From Bradyrhizobium quebecense (lineage in GTDB: Bacteria; Pseudomonadota; Alphaproteobacteria; Rhizobiales; Xanthobacteraceae): a stretch of DNA of 64,000 nucleotides. Location: positions 1,550,001 through 1,614,000 of the forward strand of contig NZ_CP088022.1 in assembly GCF_013373795.3 (NCBI RefSeq). The letters are read 5' to 3'. The position numbers were made by a program, and so were the translations under genes. The notes under the pieces are model-generated. The model was not told the DNA's origin. It ran no database searches and saw nothing but the letters and a program-made list of their open reading frames with translations. Shown piece by piece: positions 27,004-35,813 of the stretch. Every line of letters starts with the position of its first letter. The stretch's first letter is position 1.

Positions 27004-28163
27004 TTCACAACCCGCAAATGCGGCGCATTCGGCAACGTTCCATCCCTTGCGGGGCCGGCGGCGATGTCGAGCTGCGTCAGATAGGGATCCGGTTTAACCG
27101 GAGCTTCAGCTTCCCAGAAGATGTCAAACTGTCCGTCGGCGTTGGAGACGGCGAGCCGCGGCGTCAGGACGCAGTGGTTGTTGCTGCCGTCGATCCAGAC
27201 CGGGCCTTGCGGCGAATTGTAGCGATGGCCGGCCGCGGCGCGCCGTACCTCGCCGATATCGGACGTGCCGGCGCGTTGCAGCGCGCGGGCCAGCAGATAG
27301 ACCGCGACATAGGCGGATTGCCCGTCCACCGACGGGCTGCTGTGCTCGCCGTGACGCGTCTTCCAGCGCGCGACGAAGGCCTGGTTCTCGGGCAGGCGGA
27401 TGCTTTCGAAATAGGCCGACGACGTGATGCAGCCGGCCGATGCGGGGCCCGCGATCTTGAGCTCGGGCTCGCACAGGCTGCAGCTCAGCATCGGGATGTC
27501 GAGACCTGCCGCCGTGGTTGCGGCATGAAACGCGCGGATGAAATCATAGCTCGAACTGCCGACCAGCGTGTTGAACACAACCGGCGGCCGGCGCCGTACG
27601 ATCTCGTCGACGATGTGCGTGACCGCGCTTTCACCGAGCTCGAGCAGACGTTCCGCGAGAATCCGTCCTCGCGCGGCCGTCACCAGCTCGCGGGTGACGC
27701 GGTTGGTCTCCCAGGTCCAGACATAGTTGGAGCCGACGCAGAAAATCTCGCGCGACAGATTGTCGAGCACGTAGCGCACCAGCGGCAGCACGTTGTGATT
27801 GGGCGAGGCGCCGACATAGATGACGTTGTCGGAGCATTCGAACCCCTCGTAGCGCGCCGGATACCAGAGCAGGCGGTCGGTGCGCTCGACGATCGGGAGC
27901 ACCTGCTTGCGCGAAGCCGAGGTGTAGCAGCCGATGATGTGCTCGACGCCGACATTGCGAATGAGGTCGTCGCAGACCGTATGGTATTCCGAAATGATGC
28001 CGCGGGGATCGCGGACATGCGCCGATATCGCGAAGTCGAACTCGTCCTGCTCGTTGATCTCGTCGACCGCCATCATGGCGCTCTTCAGGATCTCGCGCCC
28101 CATGGCCTGATAGGGCCCGTGCTGCGAGCAGATAATGCCAACGGGAATGGACGGCTTTGTCAT
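27000..28163 (-). CDS. amiC: AmiC-type amide sensor / negative regulator
   Basis: A cytoplasmic, periplasmic-binding-protein-like sensor of 387 aa (AmiC is about 385 aa). It begins MTKPSIPVGIICSQHGPYQAMGREILKSAMMAVDEIN without a signal peptide. Family landmarks are IIGCYTSASRKQVLPIVERTDRLLWYPARYEGFE and FCVGSNYVWTWETNRV. The ATG at 28163 is chosen over 28292 because the extra N-terminus is not conserved-looking. It should bind small amides and release AmiR. It is divergent from the amidase/transporter operon it probably controls. Confidence 0.88.
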   Translation of the reverse strand: MTKPSIPVGIICSQHGPYQAMGREILKSAMMAVDEINEQDEFDFAISAHVRDPRGIISEYHTVCDDLIRNVGVEHIIGCYTSASRKQVLPIVERTDRLLWYPARYEGFECSDNVIYVGASPNHNVLPLVRYVLDNLSREIFCVGSNYVWTWETNRVTRELVTAARGRILAERLLELGESAVTHIVDEIVRRRPPVVFNTLVGSSSYDFIRAFHAATTAAGLDIPMLSCSLCEPELKIAGPASAGCITSSAYFESIRLPENQAFVARWKTRHGEHSSPSVDGQSAYVAVYLLARALQRAGTSDIGEVRRAAAGHRYNSPQGPVWIDGSNNHCVLTPRLAVSNADGQFDIFWEAEAPVKPDPYLTQLDIAAGPARDGTLPNAPHLRVVK

Positions 28164-28273
28164 CGACGACTTTCGGTGCAACTCATGCAGGAAACCATCT
28201 TCGCAGAGGCCGGTGCAAGTGGTCATGCCGATTTGCTGCGCAGCACCTCGCGAAATTTGTGCAGCCAGCCTCG

Positions 28274-28303
28274 TTGACAACGCGCTGCACACCTCCTTAG
28301 AAT
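28274..28303 (+). promoter_or_regulatory. Predicted sigma-70 promoter of the amidase/ABC operon
   Basis: TTGACA at 28274-28279 and TAGAAT at 28298-28303 are separated by 18 nt. The -35 is perfect and the -10 has one mismatch to TATAAT. Transcription would start near 28310, about 280 nt before the amidase ATG. Confidence 0.55.
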
Positions 28304-28487
28304 TTTCTCCTACAGGGCTTCCTGTCGAACCTTGCGTGCGTCGATTTGGCCGATGACGTCCCGATCGCCGCGCAGAGTGCTCCGTTCGATCCCGGACCCA
28401 CGCGATAGTTCATAGCCGCGGCATTTGGGCCATTCGTCACCTTCGTTTGGAGGGGCGGGTGGCTTTTTGCTTTTGCCGCCAAACAAA

Positions 28488-28511
28488 TTGGCGACACATC
28501 CGTGTCGCCAA
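28488..28511. promoter_or_regulatory. 10-bp perfect hairpin in the amide operon leader
   Basis: TTGGCGACAC and GTGTCGCCAA pair perfectly around an ATCC loop. On the + strand there is no T-run after it, so it is not an obvious intrinsic terminator; on the minus strand ATTTGTTT follows. Its position in the leader of an AmiR-linked operon makes it a candidate RNA control element. Confidence 0.45.
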
Positions 28512-28556
28512 GCCGGAGGCGCATGCGCGGTGATGGGCAGTGCCTGCGCTTGCGTC

Positions 28557-28580
28557 GTGCCAAGTGCGGTGCCAAGTGCG
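28557..28580 (+). repeat. Perfect tandem repeat of 12 bp before the amidase start
   Basis: GTGCCAAGTGCG occurs twice head to tail (28557-28568 and 28569-28580), directly before the ribosome binding region GGGATGAG of the amidase gene. It could affect translation or be a recent slippage duplication. Confidence 0.8.
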
Positions 28581-28593
28581 GGGATGAGAAACG

Positions 28594-29994
28594 ATGCCGA
28601 CGACGGATCTTCACTATCTCGGGCTCATTGAGGTCGGGCAGCAAATCCAGACCAAAAAGCTCTCGCCGGTCGAGGTGACGAGAGCGATGCTCGGGCGGAT
28701 CGAGCAGTTCGACGGCAAGCTGAAGAGCTACGCTTATGTGATGGGCGACGCAGCGCTTGCCCAAGCCGCGGCAGCCGAAAAGGAGATCGCGTCCGGCAAG
28801 ATCAAGGGGCCGCTGCACGGCGTGCCGATCGCCGTCAAGGATTTGTGCTGGGTCAAGGGCGCGCCGGCCGCGCACGGCATGACCATTCATCGCGACTTCC
28901 GTCCGAGTGAGGATGCCACCGTGGTCGCGCGGCTGAAGGACGCCGGCGCTGTCATCCTCGGCAAGCTGCAGCAAACCGAGGGCGCCTATGCCGATCATCA
29001 CCCGAAGATCGATCCGCCGAAGAACCCGTGGAATGCCGATCTGTGGTCCGGCGCATCGTCGAGCGGTTCCGGCGTCGCCACCGCCGCGGGGCTTTGCTTC
29101 GGGTCGCTTGGAACCGATACCGGCGGGTCGATCCGCTTTCCCTCGGCGGCCAACGGCATCACCGGGGTGAAGCCGACCTGGGGACGCGTCAGCCGTTACG
29201 GCGCTTTCGAGCTCGCCGCAACGCTGGATCACATCGGTCCGATGGCGCGCAGCGCGGCCGATTGCGGCGCGATATTGGCCGTGATTGCGGGCCAGGATCC
29301 CAAGGACACCACGTCCGTGCCGCTATCCGTGCCGGACTATCTCGCTGGTTTGTCCGGAGACTTGCGCGGCGTGACGATCGGGGTCGATCGGCGCTGGACC
29401 AGCGAGGGCACCGACGAGGCTGCCGGCAATGTGCTCGGCGAAGGTCTGCGTGTTGCCGCTGATCTCGGCGCGAAGATCAAGGAGATCACGTTCCCTGATC
29501 CAAAAGCCGTGATCGAGGACTGGTTCCCGCTGTGCGGCATCGAAGTGGCCGTTGCGCACGAGGAGACCTATCCGGCACGCAAGGACGAATACGGTCCGGC
29601 GCTTGCCGGCCTGCTCGACCTCGGTCGGGCGCAATCCGGGATGGACTATCAGAAGATCGTGCTGCGGCGCGAAGCGTTTCGCGGCGCCGTGCGACTGCTG
29701 TTCGAGACGGTCGATCTGATCGCGGTCCCGGCCCAGGCGTTCGCTGCGCCGACATTGGCCAAGATGGCGGCACTCGGTGAGGACCCGTCGCTGATTACCG
29801 GGCTGCTGCGCTTCACCTGTCCGTTCGACATGACCGGCAGCCCGACCGTGACGCTTCCCGGCGGCTTTGCGCCGAACGGCGGTCCGGTCGCCTTCCAGTT
29901 TGTCGGCCGTCATTTCGACGAGGCAAGTCTCGTCCGTGCCGGCGATGCCTTCCAGCGCGTCACCGACTGGCACAAGCGCCATCCCGCGATCTGA
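28594..29994 (+). CDS. Amidase signature family amidohydrolase
   Basis: A 466-aa enzyme of the amidase signature family, using a Ser-cisSer-Lys triad: K82 in AVKDL, the cis-Ser S155 in GASSSGSG and the nucleophile S179 in GTDTGGSIRFP. It hydrolyses a carboxamide to acid and ammonia in the cytoplasm. First gene of a + operon that continues with acetamidase/formamidase and an ABC importer, so its substrate is probably an imported amide or the product of a partner enzyme. A paralogue with identical triad numbering is encoded at 36592. Confidence 0.93.
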   Translation: MPTTDLHYLGLIEVGQQIQTKKLSPVEVTRAMLGRIEQFDGKLKSYAYVMGDAALAQAAAAEKEIASGKIKGPLHGVPIAVKDLCWVKGAPAAHGMTIHRDFRPSEDATVVARLKDAGAVILGKLQQTEGAYADHHPKIDPPKNPWNADLWSGASSSGSGVATAAGLCFGSLGTDTGGSIRFPSAANGITGVKPTWGRVSRYGAFELAATLDHIGPMARSAADCGAILAVIAGQDPKDTTSVPLSVPDYLAGLSGDLRGVTIGVDRRWTSEGTDEAAGNVLGEGLRVAADLGAKIKEITFPDPKAVIEDWFPLCGIEVAVAHEETYPARKDEYGPALAGLLDLGRAQSGMDYQKIVLRREAFRGAVRLLFETVDLIAVPAQAFAAPTLAKMAALGEDPSLITGLLRFTCPFDMTGSPTVTLPGGFAPNGGPVAFQFVGRHFDEASLVRAGDAFQRVTDWHKRHPAI

Positions 29995-30011
29995 GTTGAG
30001 GAGCCATTCGC

Positions 30012-31007
30012 ATGACCGAAGACTGGTTGAAGAGTTCCATCATGGCCAAGCGGGCCGTCGCCAAGGGCGCGACGGGCACGACCCATAGTTTGACGATCGA
30101 GCAACAGGGCAGCTTCCATTACGTCTATGGACCTTATGCCAAGCCGACCCTATCGATCGATCCGGGCGGGGTGGTCATCGTCGAGACTGAGGATGCCTTC
30201 GGCGGCGTGCTCACCAGCGAAAGCGACAGCCCCACGGCGAAGCTGAATTTCCCTTACCTGAACCCGCAGTGCGGGCCGATCGCGGTCAAGGGCGCCAGGA
30301 AGGGCGATTGCCTCGCCGTCTATATCCGCGACGTCGAGACCCGCGGCGCGCAGCCGGCAGGCACCACCTGCATCATTCCGGAGTTCGGCGGCCTGGTCGG
30401 GACCGCATCCACGGCGCTGCTCAATCCGCCGCTGCCGGAGCGCGTCAAGAAGCTGCACGTCGACCGCAACGGCGTGCGCTGGAGCGACAAGATCACGCTG
30501 CCCTATGAGCCGTTCATCGGCACCATCGGCGTGTCGCCCGAGATCGAGGCGATCTCCTCGCTGCAGCCCGACTATCACGGCGGCAACATGGACCTGCCCG
30601 ACGTCGCACCTGGCTCCATCATCTATTTTCCGGTGCATACCGAAGGCGGGCTGCTCTATGTCGGCGATTGCCACGCAACCCAGGGCGACGGCGAGCTTTC
30701 GGGCGTGGCGCTCGAACAGCGCGCGACCGTGACGCTGCAGATCGACCTGATCAAGAACTGGAGCTTTGCCTGGCCGCGGCTCGAGACGCGCGACTTCATC
30801 ATGACGATCGGCAGCGCACGCCCGCTCGAAGACGCGGCACGGATCGCCTATCGCGAGCTCGTGCGGTGGATGAGCGCCGATTACGGCTTCGATGAGATCG
30901 ACGCCTACATGCTGCTCAGCCAGGCCGGCCGCATGCGGCTCGGCAACATGGTCGACCCCAAATACACGATGGGGGCGTCGATCCTGAAGAATTACCTCAA
31001 GGCGTGA
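30012..31007 (+). CDS. fmdA: Acetamidase/formamidase family protein
   Basis: A 331-aa member of the FmdA/AmdA family (metal-dependent acetamidases and formamidases unrelated to AmiE). Typical segments are YGPYAKPTLSIDPGGVVIVETEDAFGG, the metal-site region YVGDCHATQGDGELSG and FIMTIGSARPLEDAARIAYRELV. It would release ammonia from formamide or acetamide. GAGGAG precedes the ATG. In Methylophilus, fmdA is likewise linked to genes of an amide/urea ABC transporter, which matches the neighbours here. The substrate is not proven by sequence. Confidence 0.88.
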   Translation: MTEDWLKSSIMAKRAVAKGATGTTHSLTIEQQGSFHYVYGPYAKPTLSIDPGGVVIVETEDAFGGVLTSESDSPTAKLNFPYLNPQCGPIAVKGARKGDCLAVYIRDVETRGAQPAGTTCIIPEFGGLVGTASTALLNPPLPERVKKLHVDRNGVRWSDKITLPYEPFIGTIGVSPEIEAISSLQPDYHGGNMDLPDVAPGSIIYFPVHTEGGLLYVGDCHATQGDGELSGVALEQRATVTLQIDLIKNWSFAWPRLETRDFIMTIGSARPLEDAARIAYRELVRWMSADYGFDEIDAYMLLSQAGRMRLGNMVDPKYTMGASILKNYLKA

Positions 31008-31040
31008 CTTCCACATCTTTCAACGACAAGGAACATCGCG

Positions 31041-32279
31041 ATGAATTCGGGGCGTATAGTCGGAATGGCTTTGCTTGGTGCCGTACTCGGGACGGCTGTC
31101 ATTGGTGCTGCTCAGGCGGCCGACCCGCCGCTCAAGGTTGGCTTGCTGGAGGACGTCTCCGGCGATCTGGCATTCATGGGCATGCCGAAGCTACATGGAT
31201 CGCAACTGGCGGTCGAGGAGATCAACAAGAGCGGCGGCATTCTCGGCCGCCAGATCGAGTTGATTCACCTTGATCCCCAAGGTGACAATGCCCGCTACCA
31301 GGAGTTCGGCCGAAGGCTGCTCAACCGCGACAAGGTCGACGTGCTGATCGGCGGCATTACCTCGGCGTCGCGCGAGGCGTTGCGTCCGATCGTCGATCGC
31401 ACCACCACGCCGTACTTCTACACGAACCAGTATGAAGGCGGCGTCTGCGATGCCTCCATGGTCAGCATGGGCGCGGTGCCGGAGCAGCAGTTCTCGACCC
31501 TGATCCCCTGGATGGTCCAGAAGTTCGGCAAGAAAGTCTACGTCATCGCCGCAGACTATAATTTCGGCCAGATCTCGGCGGAGTGGAACCGCAAGATCAT
31601 GAAGGACCTCGGCGGCGAGGTGGTGGGCGAGGAGTTCATCCCGCTCGGCGTCTCGCAGTTCGCGCAGACGATCCAGAACATCCAGAAGGCGAAGCCGGAT
31701 TGGCTGCTGACGATCAATGTCGGCGCCGCGCAGGACTCGTTCTTCGAGCAGGCGGCCGCGGCCAACCTCAATTTGCCGATGGGGTCCTCGATCAAGGTCA
31801 TGCTCGGCTTCGAGCACAAGCGGTTCAAGCCGCCGGCGCTCAACAACATGCATGCGACCGCCAATTGGTTCGAGGAGATCGACACGCCCGAAGCCAACGA
31901 CTTCAAGAAGCGCTGGCACGCCAAGTTCCCCGACGAGCTCTACATCAACGACATGGGCTACAACGCCTATAACGCGCTCTATATGTACAAGGCGCTGGTC
32001 GAGAAGGCGAAGTCGACCAAGCTCGAGGACATGCGCAAGGTGATCGCGACCGGTGATGCCTGCATCGACGCACCCGAGGGCAAGGTCTGCATCGATCCGA
32101 AGAGCCAGCATACGTCGCACCGCATGCGCCTGATCTCGGTCGGACCCAAGCATGAGGTGACGGTCGAGAAGGATTACGGAACGATCCAGCCATACTGGCT
32201 CGGCGAGATCGGCTGCGACCTCACTAAGAAGAACGACAAGGATCAGTACACGCCGAGTCATCTTCCCAGCAAATCGTGA
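31041..32279 (+). CDS. Amide/urea-type ABC transporter substrate-binding protein
   Basis: A periplasmic binding protein of 412 aa with a clear signal peptide (MALLGAVLGTAVIGAAQAADP). The body is of the HAAT/UrtA/FmdD type: VGLLEDVSGDLAFMGMPKLHGSQLAVEEINKSGGILGRQIELI. AAGGAA lies 8 nt before the ATG. It captures the solute for the permeases and ATPases encoded downstream. A strong hairpin in the 94-nt gap that follows may stabilise its mRNA, as is common for binding-protein genes. Confidence 0.92.
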   Translation: MNSGRIVGMALLGAVLGTAVIGAAQAADPPLKVGLLEDVSGDLAFMGMPKLHGSQLAVEEINKSGGILGRQIELIHLDPQGDNARYQEFGRRLLNRDKVDVLIGGITSASREALRPIVDRTTTPYFYTNQYEGGVCDASMVSMGAVPEQQFSTLIPWMVQKFGKKVYVIAADYNFGQISAEWNRKIMKDLGGEVVGEEFIPLGVSQFAQTIQNIQKAKPDWLLTINVGAAQDSFFEQAAAANLNLPMGSSIKVMLGFEHKRFKPPALNNMHATANWFEEIDTPEANDFKKRWHAKFPDELYINDMGYNAYNALYMYKALVEKAKSTKLEDMRKVIATGDACIDAPEGKVCIDPKSQHTSHRMRLISVGPKHEVTVEKDYGTIQPYWLGEIGCDLTKKNDKDQYTPSHLPSKS

Positions 32280-32332
32280 TGCAAGCGGGCACGAATCTTG
32301 CTCGTGTTTTGCCTCACGGCTTTGAAGCGAAC

Positions 32333-32356
32333 CGGCGCCGCAATGATGCGGCGCCG
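32333..32356 (+). promoter_or_regulatory. Intercistronic hairpin between binding protein and permease genes
   Basis: CGGCGCCGC (32333-32341) and GCGGCGCCG (32348-32356) form a 9-bp perfect stem around the hexaloop AATGAT. It lies between the binding-protein stop and the permease start. Such hairpins commonly protect the upstream mRNA and reduce downstream expression. The loop has A at position 1 and G at position 4, as in ANTAR-protein RNA targets. Confidence 0.55.
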
Positions 32357-32373
32357 TGATCACGGAGAGTGGA

Positions 32374-33240
32374 ATGTCGGCTGAACTCTTCTCGGTATTC
32401 TATCAGTTCGCCGACGTCTTCGCGTTCCTGATCCTGTCGGCCGCGGGCCTTGCCATCGTGTTCGGCATGATGGGCGTCATTAACATGGCGCATGGCGAGT
32501 TCATCATGTGCGGGGCCTACGTGACGGTCGGGCTCGTCAATCTCGGCGTGCCGCTCCCGATCGCCCAGATCCTCGCAGCGCTGACCGCGGGGATCATCGG
32601 CATGATCGTCGAGTACCTCGTCGTGCGGCGCTTCTACAAACGTCCGCTCGACTCCCTTCTGGCGACCTGGGGCCTCAGCCTGATCGTGACGCAGTCGATG
32701 CTGCTGATCGTAGGCTCCGCGGTGCGCGGTATCGGCACGCCGGAAGGAAGTTTTGCGATCGGCGGCTACACATTCTCGACCTATCGCCTCGTGCTGTTCG
32801 GCTGTGCGGTGGCGGTGCTGGCCGGGCTCTACATCGTCTTCATGAAGACGCGCTTTGGCGTGATCGCGCGCGCCACAATGCAGAATGCGGCAATGGCGAA
32901 GGCGCTCGGCGCGCGCACCGGCCGTATCTATTCCATCAGCTTCGGGATCGGCACGGCGCTCGCAGGACTCTGCGGCGCGCTCTACGCGCCGACCATGACG
33001 CTGATCCCGACCATGGGCGCGACCTTCGTGGTCGAGAGCTTTGTCACCGTCGTGATCGGCGGCGCCAATGTCCTGCTCGGAACCGCACCGGCGGCAGTGT
33101 TCCTGGCGATGATCAGGATGGCGCTCAATGCGAGCTACGGGCAGATCATCGGGCAGATCGGCATGCTGTTTGCCGTGATCCTGATCATACGGGTGCTGCC
33201 CGAGGGGTTATCCAGCGTGCTGGTTCGTCGTGGGCGCTAG
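32374..33240 (+). CDS. ABC transporter permease (LivH/UrtB type)
   Basis: An inner-membrane permease of 288 aa with the family features ILSAAGLAIVFGMMGVINMAHGEFIMCGAY and the cytoplasmic-loop segment FGVIARATMQNAAMAKALGARTGRIYSISFGIGTALAGL. I choose the ATG at 32374 because GGAG lies 6 nt upstream; a GTG at 32356 overlaps the hairpin. It pairs with the LivM/UrtC-type permease encoded next. Transports the solute caught by the binding protein at 31041. Confidence 0.93.
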   Translation: MSAELFSVFYQFADVFAFLILSAAGLAIVFGMMGVINMAHGEFIMCGAYVTVGLVNLGVPLPIAQILAALTAGIIGMIVEYLVVRRFYKRPLDSLLATWGLSLIVTQSMLLIVGSAVRGIGTPEGSFAIGGYTFSTYRLVLFGCAVAVLAGLYIVFMKTRFGVIARATMQNAAMAKALGARTGRIYSISFGIGTALAGLCGALYAPTMTLIPTMGATFVVESFVTVVIGGANVLLGTAPAAVFLAMIRMALNASYGQIIGQIGMLFAVILIIRVLPEGLSSVLVRRGR

Positions 33241-33253
33241 ACGGGAATTTCTG

Positions 33254-34327
33254 ATGTTGAAGCTGCTCGACGGTCCGCAGACGCTCGGACGCGGAAAGAT
33301 CTTCTGGTCCTGCTTCGTTGCCGTGCTGGCGGGCGCGTTGATCTATCCGTTGTTCGCCGACTCCTATGATGTCGGCAACTTTGCCTACTTCCTGATCTGG
33401 ATCTTCATGGCGCTCGGGCTCTGCCTGATGTGGGGCTACGGCGGCATGCTGTCGTTCGGCCAGACCTTCTTCTTTGGCATCGCAGGCTACGGCTATGGCG
33501 TGCTCGCCATCAACATGGGCGGGGGAACGGCCACCATCGCGGCCCTCGTGCTCTCGGTTGTCATCGCGATGATGGCGGCGGGGGTCCTCGGCTATTTCAT
33601 GATCTGGGGTGGCATCAGCGGGATTTTCTTCGGCATCGTGACGCTGTCGGCGACGCTGGTGCTGGCCTTCTTCCTCGGGCAGACGGCAGGGCCGGAATGG
33701 CATATCGGTCCGGCCCGGCTCAACGGCTTCAACGGCATGAAGGGAATGGATCCGCTCACCGTCGGCAGCTTCGACATCGAGGGATCGGCGCTCTATTACG
33801 TCATGATCGCACTGATCGTGATCGTCTACATCGCGCTGCGCATGCTGGTGAACTCGAGCATCGGCAACGTGATCGTGGCGACCCGCGAAAATCCGCAGCG
33901 CGCCGAGATGCTCGGCTACGACGTCCGTAAGTATCAACTCCTGACCTTCGTGATCGGCAGCGGCCTCGCGGGCCTCAGCGGCGCGCTGTACACGTCCTGG
34001 GGGCAGTTCATCACGCCGTCCAGCATCGGCCTGCCGGCGGCGGCGATGCCGATCGTGTGGGTGGCGTTCTCCGGACGCAATGATCTGACCGCGACCCTGG
34101 TCGGATCGTTCCTGCTGCTGTTCGGCTTCCAGACCATCACGGTCTACAGCCAGCAGGCCGCGCTGGTGCTGATGGGCGCGCTCCTGCTCGCCACCGTGAT
34201 GCTGGCGCCCCAGGGCTTTGTCCTCGGTATCGGCAAGCTCGTCGTCGATTGGTGGAGCAGACGTCGGCGGCGCGACGAGGCCCCTGCGCTGGCGGATGCC
34301 GGCCGTCTGCAATCGGATGAGACCTGA
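33254..34327 (+). CDS. ABC transporter permease (LivM/UrtC type)
   Basis: A second, larger permease (357 aa) with about ten hydrophobic segments. Landmarks are MALGLCLMWGYGGMLSFGQTFFFGIAGYGYG and the loop NSSIGNVIVATRENPQRAEMLGYDVRKYQLLTFVIGSGLAGLSGALY. The ATG at 33254 is preferred over an upstream start at 33230 that overlaps the previous gene. The C-terminal tail is short and Arg-rich (SRRRRRDE). Confidence 0.93.
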   Translation: MLKLLDGPQTLGRGKIFWSCFVAVLAGALIYPLFADSYDVGNFAYFLIWIFMALGLCLMWGYGGMLSFGQTFFFGIAGYGYGVLAINMGGGTATIAALVLSVVIAMMAAGVLGYFMIWGGISGIFFGIVTLSATLVLAFFLGQTAGPEWHIGPARLNGFNGMKGMDPLTVGSFDIEGSALYYVMIALIVIVYIALRMLVNSSIGNVIVATRENPQRAEMLGYDVRKYQLLTFVIGSGLAGLSGALYTSWGQFITPSSIGLPAAAMPIVWVAFSGRNDLTATLVGSFLLLFGFQTITVYSQQAALVLMGALLLATVMLAPQGFVLGIGKLVVDWWSRRRRRDEAPALADAGRLQSDET

Positions 34328-34330
34328 ACC

Positions 34331-35050
34331 ATGGCGCTGGTCGATGTAAAAGGTGTCTCCAAGCGCTTCGGTGGATTGACCGCCGTCTCCGATGTCGATC
34401 TGACGGTCAATGCCGGTGAGGTCCATTGCCTGATCGGCCCCAACGGGGCCGGGAAGAGCACGCTTTTCAAGCTGATCGTTGGCCTCTATCCACCGACCAC
34501 CGGCAGCATCTTCTTCGACTCCGTCGATATCACCGCGGAGCGACCCTACGCGCGGGTGCAGCGCGGCATGAGCATCAAGATGCAGGCGCCGAGCGTGTTC
34601 AAGGAATTGCCGGTGCGGCAGAACATCCAGATCGCGCTGCAGGAGCGGCTTTCGGGCGCGGAATGCCGGGTTGAGGAGGAGCGGCTGCTGGCGCTGCTCA
34701 ATCTGGCTGACGATAGCGGCAGGCTCGCCGGTGTGCTGTCGCATGGCCAGCAGCAATGGCTGGAGATCGGGATGGCGCTCGCATTGCAGCCGCAGCTTTT
34801 GCTGCTGGACGAGCCGACCGCCGGCATGTCGCCGGAAGAGACCTACAAGACCGGCGAACTGATCAAGTCGTTCAATGCCGAGGGTATGACGGTTCTTGTC
34901 GTTGAGCACGACATGGCGTTCGTGCGTCAGGTCGCCCAGCGCGTGACCGTTCTGCATCTTGGCAAGATCTTCGCGCGCGGCAGCTTGGAGGCGATCCTGG
35001 AAGACGAGAAGGTCGCGGAAATCTACCTGGGTAAGACCCATGCCCACTGA
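34331..35050 (+). CDS. ABC transporter ATP-binding protein (LivG/UrtD type)
   Basis: A 239-aa ATPase with Walker A GPNGAGKST, the degenerate signature LSHGQQQWLEIGMAL, Walker B LLLLDEPTAGMSP and H-loop VVEHDM. The SHGQQQWLEIGMAL variant is characteristic of UrtD-like proteins. It energises the importer with the ATPase that follows, whose start lies inside its last codons. Confidence 0.93.
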   Translation: MALVDVKGVSKRFGGLTAVSDVDLTVNAGEVHCLIGPNGAGKSTLFKLIVGLYPPTTGSIFFDSVDITAERPYARVQRGMSIKMQAPSVFKELPVRQNIQIALQERLSGAECRVEEERLLALLNLADDSGRLAGVLSHGQQQWLEIGMALALQPQLLLLDEPTAGMSPEETYKTGELIKSFNAEGMTVLVVEHDMAFVRQVAQRVTVLHLGKIFARGSLEAILEDEKVAEIYLGKTHAH

Positions 35051-35750
35051 TCGCATCCTGGACGTATCGGGACTTTGGGCGGGCTACGGCGCGACGCCGA
35101 TCCTGCAGGGCGTCAGCATGCAGGTTGCGCGCGGCGAGATCGTCGGCGTGATCGGCCGCAATGGCGTCGGCAAGTCGACCCTGATGCGGTGCCTGATCGG
35201 GCTGCTGCAGTCCTGGCGCGGCACCATCACCTTCATGGATCAGGATGTCACGGAGCTCGAGGCCGATGCGCGAGCGCGTGCCGGCTTCGGCTACATCCCG
35301 CAGGGCCGCGATGTCTTCCCGCAGATGAGCGTCGAGGAGAACCTGCAGGTCGGTGAACTGATCGGCGGACCCGATGGAAAGAAGCTGCCGGAACTCGTGT
35401 ATGAATATTTCCCGCGCCTGAAGGAGCGCCGGCGGCAGATCGCCGGCACCATGTCGGGCGGCGAGCAGCAGCAGCTTGCGATCGGCCGCGCGCTGATCGG
35501 TAATCCGTCGTTGATGATCCTCGACGAGCCGTCCGAGGGCATCCAGCCCTCGATCGTGCAGCACATCTGCGAGGCGCTGCAATCGTTCCGAGCCGAGCTC
35601 GGGACCACGATCATCTTCGTGGAGCAGAACCTCGACACCATCCTGGCGATCGCCCAGCGCTGCTACATCATGGAGAAGGGCAAGATCACGCGATCGCTGG
35701 CCGGCGAGGAGGTCAACGCGGACAATGTTCGCGCGCAGCTGCTGCTTTGA
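35040..35750 (+). CDS. ABC transporter ATP-binding protein (LivF/UrtE type)
   Basis: A 236-aa ATPase starting MPTDRILDVSGLWAGYGATPILQGVS, with Walker A GRNGVGKST, signature MSGGEQQQLAIGRAL, Walker B LMILDEPSEGIQPSIV and VEQNLDTI. The ATG at 35040 overlaps the end of the previous ATPase gene by 11 nt, so translation is probably coupled. With the genes from 31041 on it completes a five-gene HAAT-type importer. Confidence 0.93.
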   Translation: MPTDRILDVSGLWAGYGATPILQGVSMQVARGEIVGVIGRNGVGKSTLMRCLIGLLQSWRGTITFMDQDVTELEADARARAGFGYIPQGRDVFPQMSVEENLQVGELIGGPDGKKLPELVYEYFPRLKERRRQIAGTMSGGEQQQLAIGRALIGNPSLMILDEPSEGIQPSIVQHICEALQSFRAELGTTIIFVEQNLDTILAIAQRCYIMEKGKITRSLAGEEVNADNVRAQLLL

Positions 35751-35813
35751 TCGGCCACGCCATGTGGTGAGGAAGTGCGCGTTCCATAATTGATAACAAC
35801 GGAGGGAATGGAG

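Larger units (their letters stand above)
28164..28593 (+). other. Long divergent leader region of the amide operon
   Basis: 430 nt without a gene. It contains a good sigma-70-type promoter (28274-28303), which would give an untranslated leader of about 280 nt. Downstream lie a 10-bp perfect hairpin (28488-28511) and a tandem 12-bp repeat just before the amidase start. A long leader is what an AmiR antitermination target would need. I could not identify a convincing paired hexaloop ANTAR motif or a U-tract terminator in it. Confidence 0.5.

Noticed and set aside
28488..28511. Hairpin as an intrinsic terminator of the amide leader
   Set aside because: No T-run follows on the + strand. It is kept as a structured element, not called a terminator.
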